Positions 1 through 5,798 are shown, counted from the first letter of the stretch. The stretch: 8,161 nt of DNA from Desulfobacteraceae bacterium (GCA_007136525.1 SLGU01000348.1:1-8161), one strand, 5' to 3'. A program made the numbers and translations. Notes: a model not told the origin generated them from the letters alone.

Positions 1-75
1 GAAAACAATATGGCCAGTTGGAAACGAAAAGCTTGCCGACTTCCGTTTTTTTAAAAAGGACAATTTCCCCCGGGA

Positions 76-99
76 GGGTCGGGGTCGGTATCGGGGTCG
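76..99. repeat. Degenerate GC-rich hexanucleotide tandem array
   Basis: Four consecutive six-base units can be read here: GGGTCG, GGGTCG, GTATCG, GGGTCG. The array lies in non-coding DNA next to a CCCCCGGG stretch. It shares period and the NNNNCG pattern with the AT-richer array at 271-300, so the two may be diverged blocks of one simple-sequence family. No function is evident. Copy number in such arrays often varies between strains. Confidence 0.6.
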
Positions 100-117
100 G
101 TTTTGCAGAACCCCCCA

Positions 118-142
118 GGGGACAGACTTCCAGTCTGTCTCC
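118..142. repeat. Short REP-like hairpin (GACAGACT/AGTCTGTC)
   Basis: An 8-bp perfect inverted repeat, GACAGACT at 121-128 and AGTCTGTC at 132-139, encloses a 3-nt TCC loop. One G-T wobble and two further G-C pairs extend the stem to 118-142. No T-run follows directly on either strand, so an intrinsic terminator is unlikely. Its form resembles short palindromes scattered in intergenic DNA of many proteobacteria, but that kinship is inferred, since only one copy is in view. Confidence 0.6.
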
Positions 143-264
143 CGGGTCAAACTAGCTGCCTGTCATTTTTTTCGGGAGGCACGGTATTGTCCTGGCAAAA
201 CCCGACACCATCCGGTTGAAATTGACCTTAGAATAAGGAAGACGCCGTGGTCTATGGGTTTGAG

Positions 265-309
265 GAAATCGATTTCGATCCCGATTTCGATTTCGATTTC
301 GAAAAAATC
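265..309. repeat. Hexanucleotide tandem array (GATTTC)n with inverted flank
   Basis: Five units of six bases run through 271-300: GATTTC, GATCCC, GATTTC, GATTTC, GATTTC. The array is preceded at 265-270 by GAAATC, the exact reverse complement of the unit, giving a 12-nt perfect palindrome at 265-276. It is followed by GAAAAAATC, a partial inverted copy. The tract could therefore form alternative hairpins. The open frames crossing it on either strand give only low-complexity peptide, such as FEIEIEIGIEID on the minus strand, and are not real genes. Confidence 0.7.
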
Positions 310-353
310 AAATCCCGACAAATTGATGTACCGGGCGATCATTCTTTGCGATC

Positions 354-380
354 TTGAACCCAAATACTTATTTTTATATT
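354..380 (+). promoter_or_regulatory. Possible sigma70 promoter for the ligA operon
   Basis: A TATATT box at 375-380 matches five of six bases of the -10 consensus. It is preceded 15 nt upstream by TTGAAC at 354-359, which matches four of six bases of the -35 consensus. The 15-nt spacing is shorter than the usual 16-18 nt. Transcription would start near 387, giving a leader of about 55 nt made almost entirely of the heptamer repeat. It is the best candidate I see upstream of the operon, but it remains weak. Confidence 0.35.
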
Positions 381-387
381 GGTTTTA

Positions 388-415
388 CTTACAACTTACA
401 ACCTACAACCTACAA
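388..415. repeat. Heptanucleotide tandem repeat (CYTACAA)4 in the operon leader
   Basis: Four seven-base units follow one another exactly: CTTACAA, CTTACAA, CCTACAA, CCTACAA. They continue into a C/A-only stretch (five Cs, then AACCC twice) up to 430. From 383 to 432 the + strand contains no G, so RNA from this stretch would be almost unstructured until the Shine-Dalgarno sequence at 433. Heptamer microsatellites of this kind are known in several bacterial lineages. An effect on translation or phase variation would be inference. Confidence 0.75.
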
Positions 416-432
416 CCCCCAACCCAACCCAC

Positions 433-438
433 GGAGGA
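433..438 (+). promoter_or_regulatory. Shine-Dalgarno site that fixes the start of the 443 gene
   Basis: GGAGGA lies four bases before the ATG at 443. The frame is open back to an ATG at 254, but that longer reading would translate the hexamer and heptamer repeats and has no comparable ribosome binding site. The 443 start is therefore strongly preferred. Confidence 0.8.
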
Positions 439-442
439 ACAC

Positions 443-703
443 ATGGCCGGATACGAACCGGAAAAGGACAAGGTACTGAAGAAATGGCACAGTGAAGAGA
501 CCGGCCTGGTCGTTTCAATTAACCGCTACGGTGAGGGAGAGCCCAAGCTTCAGATCGGACCCAGGATCCTCAAGAAAAAGGACGGAACCGAACGGGCCCC
601 GGTAAAAGCGGGGCGGCTTTCAATGGAAGATATATTGTGGCTCTATGATATCATTGACGAGATCAAAGATGATCTTCAGGCCCTGGCCGATCCATTGGAA
701 TAA
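443..703 (+). CDS. Conserved-looking small protein of unknown function (86 aa)
   Basis: I do not recognise this protein with certainty. It is 86 residues long, highly charged, and has no signal peptide or membrane segment, so it is probably cytoplasmic. A lysine- and glutamate-rich N-terminus (1-20) is followed by a likely beta-strand region at about 20-42 (GLVVSINRYGEGEPKLQIGP). A basic loop with KKKDG comes next, then an amphipathic helix from about residue 59 to the end (RLSMEDILWLYDIIDEI). A strand-rich half followed by a C-terminal helix loosely recalls the PC4/YdbC single-stranded DNA-binding fold, but that is a guess. The start is set by a strong GGAGGA. It is the first gene of the ligA operon, with only 5 nt before the next start, so its product may share a role with DNA ligation or nucleoside metabolism. 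Confidence 0.82.
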   Translation: MAGYEPEKDKVLKKWHSEETGLVVSINRYGEGEPKLQIGPRILKKKDGTERAPVKAGRLSMEDILWLYDIIDEIKDDLQALADPLE

Positions 704-708
704 TCGCA

Positions 709-1485
709 ATGAAACAGGACACTGCCGTAATTAAACCAGTCAATCCGGGGCACTGGCCGTCATGCCCCAACCGGACGGCAGTTATGGTGAGCAGCCCCGC
801 GGACATGAAGGACATTGTCAGGCGTGCCGGCCTGTCGGGTGTGCACCCCCAGGTGTTCATGAACAGCCGCATGTACTGCGACTCAAATTCCCCGTCGACC
901 ATATGCATTGCAGGCCCTTTTACAGGAGCGCCCTATGCCGCCATGCTCATGGAAGTGCTTATTGCCTGGGGGGTTGAAAGGATAATCGTTTTCGGATGGT
1001 GTGGCTCCGTTTGTGGAGATGTCGGCATTGGCGACATGATTGTTCCCACATCCGCTTTTTCCGGAGACGGCACATCGCCGCATTACTGCATTTCAAAAGG
1101 CGCAGATGACGCCGTTGAAAACAGGCGGATATTGCCTTCAGAGCGCCTCAACGCACACATCCTTTCCAAGTGCCGGCAGATGAACCTGTCCTGCCGTAAT
1201 GGCCCTATATGGACGATGGATGCCATATTCAGGGAAACACCTGAAATCATATCCGAATATCAGGACAAAGGGGCTCTGGCCGTTGAGATGGAGGCAGCAG
1301 CCCTCTTTGCTGTGGGCGCCTATCGATGCGTCGAGGTTGCCGCTGTCCTTGCGGTATCGGATGAAGTTCACTCTTTTTCATGGAAAACCGGATTTGGCAG
1401 CAACCCGTTCAAGGAAACACGTAAAAACGCTATTGAACTGATATTGGCCGTGACCCGCGAATTGAACCAGGAATGCGCATCATGA
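709..1485 (+). CDS. Nucleoside phosphorylase-superfamily protein (PNP/UDP/MTAN fold)
   Basis: This 258-residue protein has the length and motif order of the PNP_UDP_1 superfamily, whose members cleave the N-glycosidic bond of nucleosides with phosphate or water. Visible motifs are the glycine loop FGWCGS (95-100), the segment TMDAIFRET (169-177), the ribose-binding VEMEAAAL (192-199; E193, M194, E195) and AVSDEV (215-220). D218 lines up with the catalytic Asp of E. coli DeoD (D204) and of MTA/SAH nucleosidase. The Asp favours a purine-type or nucleosidase active site over a uridine phosphorylase. The arginines that bind phosphate in DeoD (R24 and R87) seem to be replaced, here by SSPADM (28-33) and by IIVFGWCGS, so phosphorolysis is uncertain. 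The start at 709 has only a weak GGA upstream and probably depends on coupling to the previous gene; residues 1-25 look like a family N-terminal extension. The stop overlaps the ligA start. Confidence 0.88.
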   Translation: MKQDTAVIKPVNPGHWPSCPNRTAVMVSSPADMKDIVRRAGLSGVHPQVFMNSRMYCDSNSPSTICIAGPFTGAPYAAMLMEVLIAWGVERIIVFGWCGSVCGDVGIGDMIVPTSAFSGDGTSPHYCISKGADDAVENRRILPSERLNAHILSKCRQMNLSCRNGPIWTMDAIFRETPEIISEYQDKGALAVEMEAAALFAVGAYRCVEVAAVLAVSDEVHSFSWKTGFGSNPFKETRKNAIELILAVTRELNQECAS

Positions 1486-3548
1486 GCGTCACAGAAGCAG
1501 AGCAGAAGGCAAAAGAGCGTGCAGAGGCACTGAGAAAAATCCTTCATTACCATAACCGGCGGTATTTTGTCTATGACGACCCGGAGATCTCGGATGCCGA
1601 ATACGACAGGCTCATGCAGGAATTAATCGCACTCGAAACCGCTTATCCGGAAATTGCGAGCCCGGACTCTCCAACAAGCAGGGTCGGTTCTGCGCCTTTG
1701 GACAAATTTGAAACCATCGCCCATCATGTTCCCATGCTCAGCCTTGAAAAAGGGTTTGACGAGGCCGATATCATTGCTTTTGATCAGCGCGTCGCACGCA
1801 TCCTGAAAACGGATGAACCCATCCGGTACACGGTTGAACCGAAGGTGGACGGGGTAGCCGTGTCCCTTGTCTATCAAAACGGAATACTCGTTTCAGGAGC
1901 CACGCGGGGGGACGGTTTTCAAGGGGAGGTGATCACCCCGAACGTCAAGACCATTGGCAGCATCCCGCTTGTTCTTCAAAACGTTGAAGGTGAAAAAGTT
2001 CCCGATTTCATAGATGTTCGAGGCGAAGTTTACATGAAGATGGCCGATTTCAAGGCCCTCAACCAGATTCGCCTGGACCAGGGGCTTCCCCTGTTCGCCA
2101 ATCCCAGAAACGCTTCAGCCGGCTCTCTCCGGCTGCTGGATTCAACCATAACGGCACAGCGTCCGCTCAAGATGGTCGTTTACGGCGTTGGGCGCACGGA
2201 CCTGCTCAAGGTCAACAGCCATGCGCAAACGATCCGCATTCTGAAAACCCTCGGGTTCCCGGCCAACCCCCACGTGGAAACGGAAATCAGCGTAAATGAG
2301 GTGATCGATTATTTCAAGCGCATCGATGAACTGCGGAAAACCCTTGATTATGAGATTGATGGAATCGTCGTGAAGGTGGATCGATATGATCTGCAGGAGC
2401 GGCTTGGCAGCACCTCCAGAAGCCCCCGGTGGGCGATTGCCGTCAAGTTCAAGGCAATGGAGGAGCATACCCGGGTGAATGATATCGTGGTCCAGGTAGG
2501 CCGGACCGGGGCTTTAACGCCGGTTGCCGTTCTCGAACCGGTCAGCATCGGCGGCGTTATGGTCAGCCGTGCGAGCCTTCACAACGAGGACGAGGTGCGG
2601 AAGAAGGATGTCCGGGTAGGGGATACCGTCCTTGTCAGGCGCGCTGGAGACGTGATTCCGGAGGTGGTGAAGGTCATACCGGCATATCGGAACGGCTCCC
2701 AGCTGCTTTTTCAAATGCCGTCCCAATGCCCGGTATGCAGCAGCACCGTTTTTCGATTCAAGGATGAAGCGGCCACCCGTTGCCTCAACGCTGGATGCCC
2801 TGCCCAATTGAAGGGGAACCTGCTTCATTTTTCATCCAAGGGGGCCCTGGATATCGATGGACTTGGCAAAAAGCTCGTTGACCAACTCGTCGAAACAGGG
2901 CTGGTCCGCTCTATCGCGGATGTATTCCGGCTCGACGTGAAAAGCCTTGAGCAGCTGGACCGGATGGGTAGAAAATCGGCTGAAAATCTTGTGGAAGCCA
3001 TCCATGAGAGCAAAAAAGTGCCTTTTTCCAAATTGCTTTTCGGCCTGGGTATCCGCCACGTTGGCGCCCATGCGGCAAAATTGCTGGCTGCCCGGTATGA
3101 AACAATCGATGCCCTTGCAGCCGCTGAAAAAGAAGATATCGAAGGAATAGAGCAGGTCGGCCCGATTATGGCAGAGGCTCTCAGGGCTTATTTTTCCATG
3201 CCTGAAAACCATAAAACAATTGAAGATATGCAACGGCTGGGCCTTGAAATACTTCCGGAAATAAGGCATCAAAGGGATATCGGCAGGCTCAGGGGGTTGT
3301 CATTTGTGCTGACGGGCACGCTTTCTTCAATGACCCGAAAAAGTGCCACCGAGAGAATAGAAGCCGCAGGGGGAAAAGTGACGGGTTCGGTATCTGCTCA
3401 GACCGACTACGTGGTGGCAGGTGAATCTCCCGGCAGCAAGGTTGAACAGGCAAAGCGGAAAAACGTTTCGGTTATTGATGAACAACAGTTGATGCAACTC
3501 TTGGCAGAACCCGGAAGGGGTGAAAGGCAGGTGATGCGAAATGGCTGA
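1482..3548 (+). CDS. ligA: NAD-dependent DNA ligase LigA
   Basis: LigA seals 3'-OH/5'-phosphate nicks in replication, repair and recombination, using NAD+ to adenylate itself and releasing NMN and AMP. From the ATG at 1482 it is 688 residues, close to the family norm of about 670, and all domains are present. Domain Ia lies at about 1-65 (HNRRYFVYDDPEISDAEYD). The adenylation domain has the AMP-accepting lysine in EPKVDG (K121), followed by ATRGDG, RGEVYM, PRNASAGSLR and DGIVVKVD. The OB fold is at about 320-400, with QVGRTGALTPVAVL. The zinc finger cysteines are C416, C419, C434 and C439, then come helix-hairpin-helix repeats at about 440-590 and a C-terminal BRCT domain at about 602-677. 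I chose 1482 over the in-frame ATG at 1473 because it makes an ATGA overlap with the upstream stop and has an AGGA-like site at 1469. Small departures from the E. coli motifs, such as GEVIT for GEDIT, look like lineage variation. Confidence 0.97.
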   Translation: MSVTEAEQKAKERAEALRKILHYHNRRYFVYDDPEISDAEYDRLMQELIALETAYPEIASPDSPTSRVGSAPLDKFETIAHHVPMLSLEKGFDEADIIAFDQRVARILKTDEPIRYTVEPKVDGVAVSLVYQNGILVSGATRGDGFQGEVITPNVKTIGSIPLVLQNVEGEKVPDFIDVRGEVYMKMADFKALNQIRLDQGLPLFANPRNASAGSLRLLDSTITAQRPLKMVVYGVGRTDLLKVNSHAQTIRILKTLGFPANPHVETEISVNEVIDYFKRIDELRKTLDYEIDGIVVKVDRYDLQERLGSTSRSPRWAIAVKFKAMEEHTRVNDIVVQVGRTGALTPVAVLEPVSIGGVMVSRASLHNEDEVRKKDVRVGDTVLVRRAGDVIPEVVKVIPAYRNGSQLLFQMPSQCPVCSSTVFRFKDEAATRCLNAGCPAQLKGNLLHFSSKGALDIDGLGKKLVDQLVETGLVRSIADVFRLDVKSLEQLDRMGRKSAENLVEAIHESKKVPFSKLLFGLGIRHVGAHAAKLLAARYETIDALAAAEKEDIEGIEQVGPIMAEALRAYFSMPENHKTIEDMQRLGLEILPEIRHQRDIGRLRGLSFVLTGTLSSMTRKSATERIEAAGGKVTGSVSAQTDYVVAGESPGSKVEQAKRKNVSVIDEQQLMQLLAEPGRGERQVMRNG

Positions 3549-3825
3549 GAAAAAGGCTTTGCGTGCCAGAATTGAAGGCCGTGTCCAGGGTGTCAATTAC
3601 CGGATGGCAACGTTTCATGAAGCGAACAGGTTGGGTGTTACAGGGTGGGTAATGAACAACCCGGATAGTACAGTTGAAGCCTATTTTGAAGGCGATGCAG
3701 ACAGTGTGGATAAACTGGTCGAATGGTGCTGGAAAGGGCCGCCCATTGCATCGGTTAGTAACATAACGGTATCCGAGGAGATCTATGCCGAACGCTATAT
3801 GGATTTTTCAGTCCGCTACGCGTGA
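3541..3825 (+). CDS. acyP: Acylphosphatase
   Basis: Acylphosphatases are small cytoplasmic enzymes that hydrolyse carboxyl-phosphate bonds such as those of acetyl phosphate or 1,3-bisphosphoglycerate; their physiological role in bacteria is poorly defined. This 94-residue protein has the normal family length. It carries the phosphate-binding signature GRVQGVNYR (13-21), with the catalytic Arg at R21, and the second motif GVTGWVMNNPDSTVEA (32-47), with the catalytic Asn at N39 (equivalent to N41 of the animal enzyme). Methionine replaces the common Arg before that Asn and Ser-Thr replaces the usual Asp-Gly turn; neither change removes a catalytic residue. The start overlaps the ligA stop by 8 nt and is preceded by AGGCAGG at 3526-3532, so translation is probably coupled. 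It is the last gene of the operon, 40 nt before a terminator. Confidence 0.95.
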   Translation: MAEKKALRARIEGRVQGVNYRMATFHEANRLGVTGWVMNNPDSTVEAYFEGDADSVDKLVEWCWKGPPIASVSNITVSEEIYAERYMDFSVRYA

Positions 3826-3865
3826 TGCATGTCACAGCAAGCGCATGGCCGGGGCTGAAAAATGA

Positions 3866-3894
3866 AAAAGGGGGCGCAAATAACGCCCCCTTTT
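3866..3894. terminator. Bidirectional intrinsic terminator between acyP and HU
   Basis: An 11-bp perfect stem pairs AAAAGGGGGCG (3866-3876) with CGCCCCCTTTT (3884-3894) around a 7-nt CAAATAA loop. On the + strand the stem ends in TTTT after the acyP stop at 3825. On the - strand it is followed by a T-rich stretch (TTTTTCATTTTT), about 30 nt past the HU stop at 3925. The two genes converge, so one hairpin can end both transcripts. Confidence 0.9.
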
Positions 3895-3924
3895 CAAAAG
3901 GTAGAATCGATTAGACAGAGACCC

Positions 3925-4197
3925 TCATATAGAATCGCGTAACTGTTTTCCGGGTTTGAATTTTACGACATTGCGCGCCTTGATCTTGATCGGATCGCCG
4001 GTCTGGGGGTTCCGTCCAGTGCGTGCTTTGCGTTTAACCTTTTGAAATGTGCCGAAACCAACCAAGGTCACTTTCCCATCTTTCTTTTTCAGCGATTTAA
4101 CCACGCCGTCAATGTAGGAGTTAAGTGCGGCTGTCGCTGCAACCTTTGAAATCCCTGCATCTTTTGCCATTTTTTCTACGAGTTCAGCTTTTGTCAT
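3925..4197 (-). CDS. HU-family nucleoid DNA-binding protein
   Basis: HU is a dimeric histone-like protein that binds and bends DNA with little sequence preference, compacting the nucleoid and helping replication and repair. The 90-residue length is exactly that of a standard HU subunit. The N-terminal helical dimerisation part is MTKAELVEKMAKDAGISKVA, followed by VTLVGFGTFQ (43-52) at the start of the beta saddle. The DNA-binding arm contains TGRNPQTG (60-67), with the intercalating proline, and the protein ends KFKPGKQLRDSI. A bacterial genome may hold several HU or IHF paralogues, and the sequence does not show which one this is, so no gene symbol is given. HU is favoured over IHF by its length and arm sequence. 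It is a single-gene unit with its own promoter, strong ribosome binding site and terminator, as expected of an abundant protein. Confidence 0.96.
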   Translation of the reverse strand: MTKAELVEKMAKDAGISKVAATAALNSYIDGVVKSLKKKDGKVTLVGFGTFQKVKRKARTGRNPQTGDPIKIKARNVVKFKPGKQLRDSI

Positions 4198-4204
4198 GAC
4201 TTTT

Positions 4205-4221
4205 CCCTCCCCTTTTTTTTT
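4205..4221 (-). promoter_or_regulatory. HU ribosome binding site with upstream A9 tract
   Basis: Read on the minus strand, nine consecutive As (4221-4213) run straight into GGGGAGGG (4212-4205), seven bases before the HU start codon. This is a near-ideal Shine-Dalgarno site for a highly expressed gene. The A-run could help ribosomal protein S1 binding and is also prone to polymerase slippage; both points are inference. Confidence 0.8.
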
Positions 4222-4250
4222 GGTTTATTCAAAAGGCTTGAATTTCTAAT

Positions 4251-4279
4251 AATTTAAATAAGGTTTTAGTGCTTGTCAA
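4251..4279 (-). promoter_or_regulatory. Sigma70-type promoter of the HU gene
   Basis: On the minus strand a perfect -35 box TTGACA (4279-4274) is separated by exactly 17 nt from TAAATT (4256-4251), which matches four of six bases of the -10 consensus. Transcription should start near 4244, giving a leader of about 46 nt before the HU ATG at 4197. A T8-C-A9 tract at 4302-4319 lies just upstream and could act as an UP-like or bent-DNA element. Confidence 0.72.
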
Positions 4280-4301
4280 TACATAAAACACCATGAACTC
4301 A

Positions 4302-4319
4302 TTTTTTTTCAAAAAAAAA
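4302..4319. other. T8-C-A9 tract upstream of the HU promoter
   Basis: Eight Ts, one C and nine As lie in a row, a self-complementary tract of the kind that gives intrinsically curved, rigid DNA. It is centred about 65 bp upstream of the predicted HU transcription start. That is slightly beyond the usual UP-element window, yet close enough to influence the promoter or to act as a bent site for HU itself. Confidence 0.5.
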
Positions 4320-4451
4320 GCAAAACTAAGCCAAGCCTGAAGGGGGTTTCCGGACAGGTATCTGAGAGAAGTCTATAGCTCATAAGCGCATTGTCTTTCC
4401 GAATGACGGGTTCACAGGACGGATCGCTGTACCGGTGGGAAAGCTTTGTTT
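4320..4451. other. Intergenic stretch with no recognisable feature
   Basis: Between the A-tract and the palindromic element I see no open frame with a ribosome binding site, no tRNA-like fold and no clear tandem repeat. The base composition is mixed. It could be spacer or the remnant of an older repeat. Confidence 0.4.
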
Positions 4452-4579
4452 GACGGCTTCGTAAGAATCCCAATTATCTGTGTTGCGAGCAATCTTTGAA
4501 TAATCTTACCTACGGATCAGTACGCTCATATCTTCAAAAATTGCTCGCGCCTGAATCTTGACCTTTTTACAAAGCCGCC
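4452..4579. repeat. 128-bp imperfect palindromic element (MITE/BIME-like)
   Basis: Two pairs of inverted arms are nested about one centre. The outer pair is GACGGCTTCGTAAGAA (4452-4467) against the complement of TTTTTACAAAGCCGCC (4564-4579), matching at 12 of 16 positions. The inner pair is GCGAGCAATCTTTGAA (4485-4500) against the complement of TTCAAAAATTGCTCGC (4533-4548), matching at 15 of 16. The central loop is about 32 nt. The whole could fold into one long hairpin or cruciform. The TTTACGAAGCCGTC-type ends resemble an intergenic repeat I recall in Desulfobacterales genomes, which cannot be verified here. It lies 24 bp beyond the ftsY stop and may help end or stabilise that transcript. 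No target-site duplication is obvious. Confidence 0.7.
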
Positions 4580-4603
4580 TGAAAACGAATTTTTTCGGGC
4601 TCA

Positions 4604-5767
4604 TCAAAAAATTGCGTCAATAAAAGCTTCAGGATCAAAAGGCTGCAGATCATCAATGCCTTCTCCAACGCCGATATACTGCAATGGCAGGTTCATGGCA
4701 CTGCATATGCTGATGACGATGCCCCCCTTTGCCGTGCCGTCGAGCTTTGTCATTGCAAGGGTGGTCACGCCGATGCCCTCATGGAATATTTTTGCCTGGG
4801 ACAGGGCGTTCTGGCCGGTTGTAGCGTCAAGAACAAGCAGGATCTCATGGGGTGCGTCCGGCAGCTGTTTGCCAATGCTGCGTTTGATTTTTTTCAGCTG
4901 TTCCATGAGATTGACCTTTGTCTGCAACCTGCCGGCGGTATCGATGATGACGATGTCGCTGCCTCTTGACAGGCCGGCCCCGACCGCATCATAGGCGACC
5001 GCTGCAGGATCGGCATTGTCACGATGCCTGACGATATCGGCCCCGGATCTCTGAGCCCAGATTTCGAGCTGTTCCACAGCGGCGGCCCGGAAGGTGTCTG
5101 CGGCGCCGATCAGCACCTTTTTCCCTTCCGACTGGTACCGTGAAGCGAGTTTGCCGATGGTGGTTGTTTTTCCGACACCGTTTACACCGACAACCATGAT
5201 GACATAAGGCTTGATTGAAGGGTCGATCTGCCGGGGCCGCGTCAGGAATCCAAGCATTTGTGTCTTCAGAAATTGCCTGACATCGTCCGCGTTTTTGAAA
5301 GATGCGGCATGCGCCTCGATTTTTGAAATCAATGCCATGGTGGTGTCCACCCCCACATCGGATGTGATCAGTGTTTCCTCTATCGCCTCGAGTGTTTCAG
5401 CGTCTGTTAAGCCCCTTTCCGAAAGAATACCGTCGATGCGGTCGGCAATGGAAGCGCGTGTTTTAAGCAGGCCGTTTTTCAATCGCCCCATAAGCCCTAT
5501 TGGCGCTGTTGTCAGATCCTGTTGCATTGGCGCTGCAGTTGTTTTTTCAATTTCGGGTGCCTCCGCTTCACGTGTTCTGGAAGCAATATCCCGCGCCGGT
5601 TGCCGGGTTTTTCTTTTCCTGATGAAACGAATGAAAAACAGCATCAACAGCAGGAAAAACAGAACACCTGCAATAGGGTAAGGATATTCGAGGATGAACG
5701 TGCTGACGGCGTTCATGGCTTCCTCAAGCCGCACGGCATCCAGGATTTCTTTAAAAAAGTCTGTCAT
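4604..5767 (-). CDS. ftsY: Signal recognition particle receptor FtsY
   Basis: FtsY is the SRP receptor GTPase: it pairs with Ffh on the ribosome-SRP complex and passes nascent membrane proteins to the Sec translocon. The protein is 387 residues. A strongly hydrophobic segment at 29-48 (PIAGVLFFLLLMLFFIRFI) followed by RKRK should form a single membrane anchor. A short charged linker leads to the amphipathic helix GLMGRLKNGLLKTR (91-104) and the N domain (about 105-180). The G domain shows GVNGVGKTTT (194-203), DTFRAAAVEQL (224-234), DTAGR (276-280), TKLDG (340-344) and GVGEGIDDL (366-374), so all GTPase motifs are intact. The long acidic domain of E. coli FtsY is absent and the membrane helix probably replaces it. 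The minus-strand GAGGAAGG just before the start supports the 5767 ATG. The gene begins 31 nt after smc ends and is probably in the same operon. The stop codon is doubled (TGATGA). Confidence 0.97.
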   Translation of the reverse strand: MTDFFKEILDAVRLEEAMNAVSTFILEYPYPIAGVLFFLLLMLFFIRFIRKRKTRQPARDIASRTREAEAPEIEKTTAAPMQQDLTTAPIGLMGRLKNGLLKTRASIADRIDGILSERGLTDAETLEAIEETLITSDVGVDTTMALISKIEAHAASFKNADDVRQFLKTQMLGFLTRPRQIDPSIKPYVIMVVGVNGVGKTTTIGKLASRYQSEGKKVLIGAADTFRAAAVEQLEIWAQRSGADIVRHRDNADPAAVAYDAVGAGLSRGSDIVIIDTAGRLQTKVNLMEQLKKIKRSIGKQLPDAPHEILLVLDATTGQNALSQAKIFHEGIGVTTLAMTKLDGTAKGGIVISICSAMNLPLQYIGVGEGIDDLQPFDPEAFIDAIF

Positions 5768-5798
5768 TGGCCTTCCTCATGGTATGTTTGCTGCCAAC

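Noticed and set aside
10..54. Tiny + strand frame (14 codons) near the left edge
   Set aside because: It is too short, has no ribosome binding site and shows no recognisable motif.
163..363. Minus-strand 66-residue open frame across the hexamer array
   Set aside because: It is low complexity (FEIEIEIGIEID) where it reads through the tandem repeat, has no ribosome binding site, and lies in repeat-rich intergenic DNA.
254..442. Longer N-terminus for the small protein, starting at the ATG at 254
   Set aside because: The added 63 residues would be translated simple repeats. The ATG at 443 has a strong GGAGGA and begins the compact protein.
4452..4579. CRISPR repeat or tRNA-like structure in the HU-ftsY gap
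   Set aside because: There is one palindrome with no regularly spaced direct repeats, and no cloverleaf or TTCGA-type T-loop can be placed in it.
4581..4600. Possible ftsY terminator hairpin (CGAA/TTCG around an AT loop)
   Set aside because: The stem has only four base pairs and a weak T-run on the minus strand. The large palindrome just beyond is a better candidate for ending the transcript.
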